Origin: Flavobacterium rakeshii
Lineage (GTDB): Bacteria > Bacteroidota > Bacteroidia > Flavobacteriales > Flavobacteriaceae
NCBI RefSeq assembly: GCF_009741375.1
Contig: NZ_WOWP01000054.1
Coordinates: 120,945-184,944, forward strand
Reading direction: 5' to 3'
DNA length: 64,000 nucleotides
The translations under genes were made by a program, and so were the position numbers. A model generated the notes under the pieces. It was not told the origin of the DNA, did no database searches, and worked only from the letters and a program-made list of their open reading frames with translations. This document shows positions 18,942 through 26,671 of this stretch, piece after piece (position 1 is the stretch's first letter; each line of letters starts with the position of its first letter).

Positions 18942-18972
18942 CTAAAGTAAACCCTTTCAGTTTTTTAACCAA
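18942..18972 (-). promoter_or_regulatory. promoter of the polyprenyl synthase gene
   Basis: On the minus strand TTG (18970-18972) is followed after 20 bases by TACTTTAG (18942-18949), a close variant of TAnnTTTG, 15 bases before the ATG. Confidence 0.5.
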
Positions 18973-19010
18973 GCATTATTTTTTTGAGAAAATTTTACAA
19001 AAAAAACTAT

Positions 19011-19050
19011 GGAAACTTTTTTGGTTTTAAAAGTTTCCTTTATATATTTG
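19011..19050 (+). promoter_or_regulatory. tetR promoter with overlapping operator palindrome
   Basis: A -33 box TTTG (19020-19023) and -7 box TATATTTG (19043-19050) are separated by 19 bases, the ideal Bacteroidota spacing. A perfect 10-bp inverted repeat, GGAAACTTTT (19011-19020) and AAAAGTTTCC (19029-19038), straddles the -33 box. This is the geometry expected of a TetR operator for autorepression, and it may also affect the divergent polyprenyl synthase promoter. Confidence 0.75.
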
Positions 19051-19069
19051 CGCCATCTTAATGCATTGA

Positions 19070-19669
19070 ATGAGAGACACTATATTAAAAAAAGCAAACG
19101 AAATGTTTCTTGCCTATGGTTTTAAAAGCGTTACCATGGACGACATTGCGACTGAGCTGGGTATATCTAAAAAAACAATATACCAGCACTTTGCAAACAA
19201 AAACGACCTGGTAGAAGCCTGCACGCTTGAGCTGTTTGAAAACATATCATGTGGCATAGATAACATTAGGGAGCAGGGAAAAAACTCTATTGAGGAAATT
19301 TTCATTATACGTGATTTTATGATGCAGCAGCTTAGAAACGAAGATGCCTCACCATTTTATCAGTTACAAAAATTTTTCCCTAAAATATTTTCCTGCCTGC
19401 ATAAAAAGCAGTTTGATAAAATGAATGGATGTATGATGGATAACCTGAAAAAAGGCATTGAGCATGGGCTTTACAGAGATGAACTGGACATAGACTTTAT
19501 ATCCAGGTTATACTTTACCGGATTAACGGGTGTAAAAAACAGCGATGTTTTCCCTACAGACCAGTACAGCATACCCGATACCACAAAAAAATTCCTTGAA
19601 TATCATTTAAGGGCTATAGTCACACCAAAAGGATTAAACATACTGGAAGGTTTGATAAAAACCGATTAA
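19070..19669 (+). CDS. TetR/AcrR-family regulator 1
   Basis: The 199-residue protein has an N-terminal TetR DNA-binding domain: ILKKANEMFLAYGFKSVTMDDIA, then ELGISKKTIYQHFANKNDLV (helix-turn-helix at about residues 27-46). The C-terminal ligand domain is variable and gives no ligand clue. A 10-bp inverted repeat overlaps its own promoter, implying autoregulation. It lies 80 bases before a second TetR gene that heads an RND efflux operon. It could regulate that operon, itself, or the divergent isoprenoid gene. Confidence 0.9.
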   Translation: MRDTILKKANEMFLAYGFKSVTMDDIATELGISKKTIYQHFANKNDLVEACTLELFENISCGIDNIREQGKNSIEEIFIIRDFMMQQLRNEDASPFYQLQKFFPKIFSCLHKKQFDKMNGCMMDNLKKGIEHGLYRDELDIDFISRLYFTGLTGVKNSDVFPTDQYSIPDTTKKFLEYHLRAIVTPKGLNILEGLIKTD

Positions 19670-19687
19670 ATAAAATTTAACATAAAA

Positions 19688-19712
19688 GTTTGTTACAAAC
19701 AGCCTACTTTTG
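19688..19712 (+). promoter_or_regulatory. promoter and short palindrome upstream of tetR 2
   Basis: A -7 element TACTTTTG is at 19705-19712, and the palindrome GTTTGT-T-ACAAAC at 19688-19700 lies just upstream of it. This is a candidate operator for the efflux operon. Confidence 0.55.
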
Positions 19713-19749
19713 CGTTAACAAAAATGTCAAACATTAAAGTTAAACAAAT

Positions 19750-20343
19750 ATGTCAATACAAGAAATAGACATAGACACCGAAGAGTTGATTAAAGAAACC
19801 GCCAAAAAGATATTTTTTGGCGAAGGTCGTTTTAAGGCCACAACACAGGAGATTGCCGATGCAGCAGGTGTAAACAGGACGTTGATAAACTATTATTTCA
19901 GATCCAGAAATAATCTCTTTGAAATTGTTTTTGAAGATGCACAAACAAAAGAGATTTCTATTGCAGAACAGATTATTTTTTCTGACCTGCCTTTTCACCA
20001 AAAGATAGAAAAGTACCTGGACCTGTTTTTTGAACAGGCAAAAAAGTACCCTTATCTGGAAATATACATGGTTACACAAATGAACCAGGGAAGTTGCTTT
20101 AAAGACCCCGATACCATGAACAGGATGCTGGATAAATTTTATCTGGAAATAGCTTTAGAGATGGAAAAAGGTAACATAGCCAAAATGAGGCCTGAGCAGT
20201 TTATGCTAAATCTTATATCGCTTACCTCCTTCCCTGTTTCCATGCGACCACTGTTGCAGGAAAGCATGGGCATGAGCAATGAAGCTTACGACGTACTTGT
20301 AGACGAGCGTAAGAAAGTAGTAATGGATACCCTTTTTAAATAA
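19750..20343 (+). CDS. TetR/AcrR-family regulator 2, efflux operon
   Basis: The 197-residue protein has a TetR DNA-binding domain: TAKKIFFGEGRFKATTQEIADAAGVNRTLINYYFRSRNNLF, with helix-turn-helix around residues 35-56. The C-terminal effector domain is diverged. It is 29 bases upstream of the tolC-like gene and appears to be the first gene of the efflux operon, the usual place for a local repressor responding to a pumped substrate. An operator-like palindrome lies just before its -7 promoter box. Confidence 0.9.
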   Translation: MSIQEIDIDTEELIKETAKKIFFGEGRFKATTQEIADAAGVNRTLINYYFRSRNNLFEIVFEDAQTKEISIAEQIIFSDLPFHQKIEKYLDLFFEQAKKYPYLEIYMVTQMNQGSCFKDPDTMNRMLDKFYLEIALEMEKGNIAKMRPEQFMLNLISLTSFPVSMRPLLQESMGMSNEAYDVLVDERKKVVMDTLFK

Positions 20344-20372
20344 TAATCATCAAATCAATTAACACAGTTAGT

Positions 20373-21746
20373 ATGGAGAAAATCATCAATTCTTTAAACG
20401 GTAAAGCCCTAAAGCGTTTTGCTGCTGCATTGATTCTCTTGTCTGTACTCCCTTCACAGGCACAGGAAGAACCCCAAAGCTATTCCTTTAGCCTTAACGA
20501 GGCAATACAGCATGCCATGGAATATAACTACAAGGTTATAAACTCGGGCAGGGATATAGAAGCTGCAAACAAGAAAAAATGGGAAACCATTGCAACGGGT
20601 TTACCACAAATTAGCGCAAGCGGTAATTACCAGTACAATTTCGAGCTGCAAAAGTCGGTTGTACCTGCCGAATTCTTCGGTGGTAACCCGGGCGAATTTG
20701 TAGAAGTAGCCTTTGGTACAAAGCATTCGGTAGATGCTAAGGCTACACTTAATCAGCTGATTTTTGACGGAACATACATAGTAGGCCTTAAAGCGGCAAG
20801 GGTATATCTGGACTACTATGAAAGCTCCAAGCAAAAAACAGACATCGATGTAAAAGAACAGGTTATTAACGCTTACGGTAATGTATTGCTGCTGGAAGAA
20901 AGTGTTCGCATTCTTGAAAAGAACAAGGAGACGCTGGAAAAAAACTACCATGAAACCAACGAGAGTTTTAAAAACGGACTATCGGAAGAGGAAGACGTAG
21001 AGCAAATTTCCATTACACTTGCTACCGTTAACAGTTCCCTTAAAAACACAATAAGGGTAAGGGAAATTTCCCTTAATATGCTTAAAATAATATTAGGCAT
21101 AGAACTAAACGACCAGCTTGCTCTTACCGATAATCTGGAAGACCTGACCACAGAAAACCTTGATATTACCATAGCGGCAGAAGGTTTTAATGTAGAACAG
21201 AATATTGACTACAAACTGGGACAGATAAATACCATCCAGAAAGAGCTTTTAATGAAGCAGGAAATGAGCAAAGCACTGCCTACCCTTTCTACAAATCTTG
21301 CTTTTGGTTACAACGGCTTTAATGACAGCTTTGACTTCCTTCAGAGAAACCAGCAGTGGTTAAACTATTCGTACTTAGGGTTAAGCCTTAACGTACCTAT
21401 TTTCAGCAGTCTTGGCCGTAGTGCAAGAACACAGCAGGCAAGAATCGCTTTAGAGCAGGCAAAAACACAACAGGAAGAGCTGGAGCAAAACCTTAAACTG
21501 GAATACCAGCGTGCTAAAAGTGAGTATGAGTACAGTATTGAAGAATACTTTACCTCAAAAAACAACCTGAGACTTGCAGAACGTATAGAGAACAAACAAC
21601 AAATAAAATTTAAAGAAGGTTTATCCAGCAGTTTTGAGTTTACCGAAGCACAACGCCAGTTGTATTCGGCACAGCAAAGCTTTCTGGAGTCAATGACCGA
21701 AGTAATAAACAAAAGGGCTGCCCTTGAAAAACTAACCGCACAATAA
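20373..21746 (+). CDS. TolC-family outer-membrane efflux protein
   Basis: The 457-residue protein has a signal peptide (cleavage near PSQAQ, about residue 30). The body shows the duplicated long coiled-coil and barrel layout of TolC: FSLNEAIQHAMEYNYKVI at the start, LSLNVPIFSSLGRSARTQQARIALEQAK in the second half, and LEYQRAKSEYEYS and QLYSAQQSFLESMTEVINKRAALEKLTAQ at the end. It forms the outer-membrane duct for the adaptor and permease encoded immediately downstream (19- and 23-base gaps). Confidence 0.94.
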   Translation: MEKIINSLNGKALKRFAAALILLSVLPSQAQEEPQSYSFSLNEAIQHAMEYNYKVINSGRDIEAANKKKWETIATGLPQISASGNYQYNFELQKSVVPAEFFGGNPGEFVEVAFGTKHSVDAKATLNQLIFDGTYIVGLKAARVYLDYYESSKQKTDIDVKEQVINAYGNVLLLEESVRILEKNKETLEKNYHETNESFKNGLSEEEDVEQISITLATVNSSLKNTIRVREISLNMLKIILGIELNDQLALTDNLEDLTTENLDITIAAEGFNVEQNIDYKLGQINTIQKELLMKQEMSKALPTLSTNLAFGYNGFNDSFDFLQRNQQWLNYSYLGLSLNVPIFSSLGRSARTQQARIALEQAKTQQEELEQNLKLEYQRAKSEYEYSIEEYFTSKNNLRLAERIENKQQIKFKEGLSSSFEFTEAQRQLYSAQQSFLESMTEVINKRAALEKLTAQ

Positions 21747-21765
21747 AACACCTAAAATTTAAGAG

Positions 21766-22923
21766 ATGAAAAAATTAGCATATATCACTACACTATCCCT
21801 TATGATGTTTTCATGCGGGGAAAAGAAGTTAAACGTAGACGAGGTCGTTGAGACCAATGATATAAAAAAAATAAGGGAAGCACGCGAACAGGTGCAAACC
21901 GAATATGATAAACTGGCTGCCGATCTTGCCAAAATAGATACAGCTATCGATTCGCTTGACCCTAACAGGAGCCGTGTACTGGTTAGAACCATAACCGTTA
22001 AAGACACATCGTTTGTACACTATATAGAAATACAGGGTAATGTAGATACTAAGCAAAACATACTTATCTACCCTGAAATATCAGGTATACTGCAACAGCT
22101 TAATGTAAAAGCAGGGCAAAAAGTATCTAAAGGACAGGTGCTGGCAAGAATAGACGATGGCGGTATTAGCGCACAACTGGCGCAGGCACAGGCGCAGTTA
22201 AGCCTGTCACAAACTACTTTTGACAGACAAAAAAGACTTTGGGATCAAAAAATAGGTAGTGAAATACAATACCTACAGGCTAAAACCTCACTGGAAAGTC
22301 AGCAAAAAGTGGTAGACCAGCTTCAGTCACAATTAAACAAATCGGTAGTAAGAGCTCCGTTCACAGGAACTATAGACGAGGTAATGACCGAAAGAGGTAA
22401 AGTTGTAGCTCCGGGTCAGGAACTGTTCAGAATAGTAAACCTTGGCGACATGTATGTTACGGCTACTGTGCCTGAAACCTATTTAAGTCAGCTAAAACTT
22501 GGCGCTCCTGTAGAAGTACACCTTAACGCTATTGGTAAAACCTATAAAGGTAAAGTACGTCAGGTAGGTAACTACATCAACCCTAATAACAGAACTTTTG
22601 GTATTGAGGTAGCACTTCCAAACCCTGATAATCTGTTACGTCCTAACCAGGTAGCCGTACTTAAAATTGAAGATTACAAAACCGATACTGCCCTATTGCT
22701 TCCTGAAACAATCATTCAGCAAAAAGCAGGCGGAAGACTTGTGGTATACAGCTTAGACAAATCGAACAAAGAAGAAATCAAGGCTGTTGAGAAAACCATT
22801 GAAACCGGTTATACTTCAAAAGGTTATGTTGAGATCAAATCGGGCATCAAAAAAGGCGACGAAATTGTTACCGATGGTGCTAAGAGTATTAAAGAAGGCT
22901 CAACTGTAGAAATCATTAAATAA
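21766..22923 (+). CDS. RND efflux periplasmic adaptor (membrane fusion protein)
   Basis: The 385-residue lipoprotein has its lipobox Cys at residue 17 (LMMFSC). A short coiled coil (IKKIREAREQVQTEYDKLAADLAK) precedes the lipoyl half-motif LIYPEISGILQQLNVKAGQKVSKGQVLARID. The alpha-hairpin follows, then the second lipoyl half SVVRAPFTGTIDEVMTERGKVVAPGQ and a beta-barrel domain. These are the standard membrane-fusion domains in order. It connects the TolC-like protein upstream with the RND permease downstream. Confidence 0.94.
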   Translation: MKKLAYITTLSLMMFSCGEKKLNVDEVVETNDIKKIREAREQVQTEYDKLAADLAKIDTAIDSLDPNRSRVLVRTITVKDTSFVHYIEIQGNVDTKQNILIYPEISGILQQLNVKAGQKVSKGQVLARIDDGGISAQLAQAQAQLSLSQTTFDRQKRLWDQKIGSEIQYLQAKTSLESQQKVVDQLQSQLNKSVVRAPFTGTIDEVMTERGKVVAPGQELFRIVNLGDMYVTATVPETYLSQLKLGAPVEVHLNAIGKTYKGKVRQVGNYINPNNRTFGIEVALPNPDNLLRPNQVAVLKIEDYKTDTALLLPETIIQQKAGGRLVVYSLDKSNKEEIKAVEKTIETGYTSKGYVEIKSGIKKGDEIVTDGAKSIKEGSTVEIIK

Positions 22924-22946
22924 AACCAACTCATAATACAACCAAG

Positions 22947-25900
22947 ATGAGTAAAAAAATAGAGAAAAGTTTCGGTATTTCCACCTGGGCCATTAACAAT
23001 AAAATGACCGTTTATGTTATCACGGCTATTTTATTTCTGGGCGGACTTATCTCCTACTATTCCATGCCAAGGGAAAGCTTCCCTGAAATTAAGGAGACCA
23101 AGATATATATAAGCTCCATAAATCCCGGCAACTCTGCTGAGGATGTGGAGAAACTGATAACCAAACCCCTTGAAGACGAGTTTAACAACATATCGGGGGT
23201 TACAAAAATCACCTCAAACACACTGGAAGACTATTCCATGGTACTGGTGGAGTTTGATGAGGATATTACTGTTGAAGATGCCAAGCAAAAAATAAAAGAC
23301 AAGGTAGATAAGGTAAAAGCTGATACTGAGTGGCCAACCCTTGACGGTGGTGCTAAAGTAGAGCCAAACGTTTTTGACCTTAATATTGCCGAAGAGACTC
23401 CAATACTAAACGTTAACCTTACGGGTGACTTTACATCGGAGAAACTAAAGGAGTTTGCCGAATATCTTGAAGACCACATAGAAAGGCTTCCGCAAATTAA
23501 AGAAGCTGCTATTCGCGGTGCAGAAGACAAAGAGGTTGAGATTGCTGTAGACATTTACAAAATGGCATCGGCAAAAGTAAGCTTTGACGATATTATCAAT
23601 GCCGTTAAATACGAAAACAAAACCATATCTGGCGGTAGTGTAACGCTAGACGGTATCAAGAAAAACATTAGGGTAATTGGTGAAATAAGTGATCCGGCAC
23701 AGCTTAACAATATTATAGTTAAGCATCAGGATGGTAAGGTATACCTTAAAGATATAGCCGAAATTACCTTCAAAGAAAAAGAAAGAACCACTTATGCCAG
23801 GGAATATGGCAACCCTGTAGTTATGCTTGATATTAAAAAGCGTAGCGGTAAAAACATGGTTGAAGCTGTAGACGGTGTTAAAGAGATTATCAGTAAAGCT
23901 CAGGCAAACTATTTCCCTAAAGGACTTAACATTACCTATGCTAACGACCAGTCTACAAGAACTATTGCACAGGTAGACGACCTTGTAAACAACATCATTT
24001 TTGGTGTGGTACTGGTAGTTGTGGTACTTATGTTTTTTCTTGGGTTACGCAATGCTATCTTCGTAGGTATAGCTATCCCGTTATCCATGTTCATGTCATA
24101 CATGATATTGGCAGCACTGGGTATTACCCTAAATACCATGGTACTTTTTGCCCTTGTAATGGGACTGGGTATGCTGGTAGATAACGGTATTGTGGTGGTA
24201 GAAAACGTATACTCGCTTATGAGCCAGGGTATGTCGCGCAAAAAAGCGGCTATTGAGGGTATTGGTGAGATTGCATGGCCTATTATTGCCTCTACCGCAA
24301 CTACGCTTGCAGCCTTCTTCCCGCTTGGTTTATGGCCGGGTACTATGGGTAAATTCATGATCTATTTCCCTATGACGCTTTCTATCGTACTGGGTTCATC
24401 TCTGTTTGTGGCACTGGTTATCAACGCGATGTTCACTTCAGACTTTATGAGACTTGAAGAGAAAGAGATGCCTAAAAAGAAAATGATACTAATTAGTGCC
24501 ATTATCGGGGGTATAGGCTTGCTAACCCTAATAGGAGGTTTCTCTACAGGATCAGGAGCATTAAAAGGTATGGGTAACCTTATGCTGTTCTTTGTAATCA
24601 TGATGTGGGTATACAAGTACTTCCTGCTTAAGCGTATGGACAAGTTCCAGAGAAACAGTTTGGTTTGGCTTGAAAACAAATACCAAAACTTCCTTGACTT
24701 TGCACTTACAGGCTACAGGCCACGTTTGTTCTTTCTAGGTACCTTCGGTATACTTATCGCATCATTTATTGCTGTTGGTGTAAGTCAGCCTAACGTATTA
24801 TTCTTCCCGGAAAACCAGCCTAACCAGATTATGGTTTATATAGAGTTCCCGGAAGGTACAGATATTAAAAAGACCGATGCCTTTACCAAAATAATTGAAG
24901 AAAAAGTATATAAAATTGCCAAACAATATGTGGAAGACGGCAGCAACTACATGGTAGAAAGTGCTATTGCACAGGTAGGACAGGGTGCCGGAAACCCACA
25001 AACCGACGGCGGAAGTGAAAATGATATGCCTCACAGAGGTAAGGTTACCCTTACCATGACCGAGTTTAAGTACCGTAAAGGTATAAACAGTCAGGATGTG
25101 ATGGATAAAATCAGGGAGGCTGTAAAAGGTTATGCAGGAGTATCGGTAATTGTAGAAAAGGAACAAAACGGTCCGCCGGCAGGTTACCCGGTTAACATAG
25201 AGATTACCGGAGAGGATTATGACCAGATGCTTGCTGAGGCAGAGCAACTGAAAGCCTTTATTAATACCAAAAACATCGCTGGTATTGAAGAACTTAAAAT
25301 AGATGTAAACAAACAAAAACCGGGAGTAGATATCACGGTAGATATTGATAAAGCGGGTCAGCTTGGTATTACATCAAGCCAGGTAGGACAAACCCTTAGA
25401 CGATCTATTTATGGTGAAAAAATATCGACTTACAAGGAAGGGAAAGATGACTATGAAATTAATGTAAGGCTGGAGGAAGATCAGCGTAATGACAATGCTG
25501 TTCTTTACAATCAGCCGGTAACATTCAGAAATCAGGCAAACGGACAACTGGTACAGGTACCAATATCTGCCATAACCGATGCTAAGAATTCTGTTACCTT
25601 TAATACTATAAAAAGAAAAAACCTTAAAAGGGTAATCACTGTTTACTCTAACGTTACCACTGGCTATAACGGTAACGACATTGTAGCACGAATCAAAAAG
25701 GAACTGGCAACCTACAAAATGCCAAGCGATATAACTTATGCCTTTACAGGAGAGCAGGAAGAGCAGTCTAAAAACATGGGCTTCCTTGTTAAAGCACTTC
25801 TTATTGCACTGGGTGGTATTGTACTTATCCTTGTGGCACAGTTTAACTCGGTTTCCAAACCTATTATCATCATGACATCGGTATTACTGAGCTTTGGTGG

Positions 25901-26405
25901 TGTGTTCTTCGGTATGGTATTCCTTGGCGATGACTTCGTGATTATCATGACCATGATGGGTATTATATCCCTTGCGGGTATTGTGGTAAATAACGCCATT
26001 GTACTTATTGACTATACCCAGCTCCTTATTGACCGTAAACTGGCCGAAAAAGGAATGGATAAAGATGAGTTACTTACTAAAGAAGAGTATAAACAACTTA
26101 TTGTAGAAGGTGGCCGAAGCCGTTTAAGACCAGTACTTTTAACGGCAATTACAACCGTACTGGGGCTTGTACCGCTGGCAATAGGACTTAACATTGACTT
26201 CTTTAACCTGTTTATTGAATACAATCCAAAAATATACCTGGGTGGTGATAACGTAATCTTTTGGGGACCACTGGCTAAAACCGTTATCTACGGTTTGATA
26301 TTCGCCACGTTCCTTACCCTGGTTATTGTACCGGTTATGTTCTTTATGCTACAGAAAATCAAAATCTGGCTTAAGAAAAAACCTGCTGAACCTACCCTTC
26401 ATTAA
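22947..26405 (+). CDS. RND-family efflux permease (AcrB/HAE1-like)
   Basis: The 1152-residue inner-membrane proton antiporter starts with TM1 and SMPRESFPEI, then two large periplasmic porter loops. TM4 reads GLGMLVDNGIVVVEN, where AcrB-type pumps commonly have two adjacent Asp; here the second is Asn. In the last helices GIVVNNAIVLIDY and RLRPVLLTAITTVLGLVPLAIG match RND motifs. It is about 100 residues longer than AcrB. The extra length includes a hydrophobic pair at about residues 512-552, after the sixth helix (ILISAIIGGIGLLTLIGGF, LMLFFVIMMWVYKYFLL), plus a longer final loop. Substrate class is probably drug-like, but is not determined. Last gene of the operon. Confidence 0.94.
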   Translation: MSKKIEKSFGISTWAINNKMTVYVITAILFLGGLISYYSMPRESFPEIKETKIYISSINPGNSAEDVEKLITKPLEDEFNNISGVTKITSNTLEDYSMVLVEFDEDITVEDAKQKIKDKVDKVKADTEWPTLDGGAKVEPNVFDLNIAEETPILNVNLTGDFTSEKLKEFAEYLEDHIERLPQIKEAAIRGAEDKEVEIAVDIYKMASAKVSFDDIINAVKYENKTISGGSVTLDGIKKNIRVIGEISDPAQLNNIIVKHQDGKVYLKDIAEITFKEKERTTYAREYGNPVVMLDIKKRSGKNMVEAVDGVKEIISKAQANYFPKGLNITYANDQSTRTIAQVDDLVNNIIFGVVLVVVVLMFFLGLRNAIFVGIAIPLSMFMSYMILAALGITLNTMVLFALVMGLGMLVDNGIVVVENVYSLMSQGMSRKKAAIEGIGEIAWPIIASTATTLAAFFPLGLWPGTMGKFMIYFPMTLSIVLGSSLFVALVINAMFTSDFMRLEEKEMPKKKMILISAIIGGIGLLTLIGGFSTGSGALKGMGNLMLFFVIMMWVYKYFLLKRMDKFQRNSLVWLENKYQNFLDFALTGYRPRLFFLGTFGILIASFIAVGVSQPNVLFFPENQPNQIMVYIEFPEGTDIKKTDAFTKIIEEKVYKIAKQYVEDGSNYMVESAIAQVGQGAGNPQTDGGSENDMPHRGKVTLTMTEFKYRKGINSQDVMDKIREAVKGYAGVSVIVEKEQNGPPAGYPVNIEITGEDYDQMLAEAEQLKAFINTKNIAGIEELKIDVNKQKPGVDITVDIDKAGQLGITSSQVGQTLRRSIYGEKISTYKEGKDDYEINVRLEEDQRNDNAVLYNQPVTFRNQANGQLVQVPISAITDAKNSVTFNTIKRKNLKRVITVYSNVTTGYNGNDIVARIKKELATYKMPSDITYAFTGEQEEQSKNMGFLVKALLIALGGIVLILVAQFNSVSKPIIIMTSVLLSFGGVFFGMVFLGDDFVIIMTMMGIISLAGIVVNNAIVLIDYTQLLIDRKLAEKGMDKDELLTKEEYKQLIVEGGRSRLRPVLLTAITTVLGLVPLAIGLNIDFFNLFIEYNPKIYLGGDNVIFWGPLAKTVIYGLIFATFLTLVIVPVMFFMLQKIKIWLKKKPAEPTLH

Positions 26406-26424
26406 TACTCAATTATATATTTTT

Positions 26425-26459
26425 TAAATAGCCTAACAGTCTTGTTAGGCTATTTTTTT
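26425..26459 (+). terminator. Rho-independent terminator of the efflux operon
   Basis: The stem AATAGCCTAACA / TGTTAGGCTATT with a 4-base loop is followed by seven T. Confidence 0.9.
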
Positions 26460-26566
26460 GCTTTTACGCTTCAAAAAAGCTCTTATATCCCTGTTAATAT
26501 TTAACCCATAGCTCGGTTTTTTTTCACTCCTTTCAAAAAAAGGACTAATTTTTTAATTATAATAAA

Positions 26567-26643
26567 TCTAAATAAGTGATTTTTACATTTATTTAGAATA
26601 ATTAAAAATAATTTGTTTGATAGTATATTGGCAAGTACTTTTG
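26567..26643 (+). promoter_or_regulatory. iron-cassette promoter with operator-like repeats
   Basis: A 9-bp inverted repeat, TCTAAATAA (26567-26575) and TTATTTAGA (26589-26597), lies upstream of -33 TTTG (26612-26615) and -7 TACTTTTG (26636-26643; 20-base gap). The second arm is also the left half of an imperfect Fur-box-like palindrome at 26589-26611 (TTATTTAGAAT, then ATTAAAAATAA). It sits before a siderophore-type receptor gene, so iron-responsive control is likely but inferred. Confidence 0.6.
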
Positions 26644-26671
26644 TGCCCATAACAAATACCCATTACAAACA

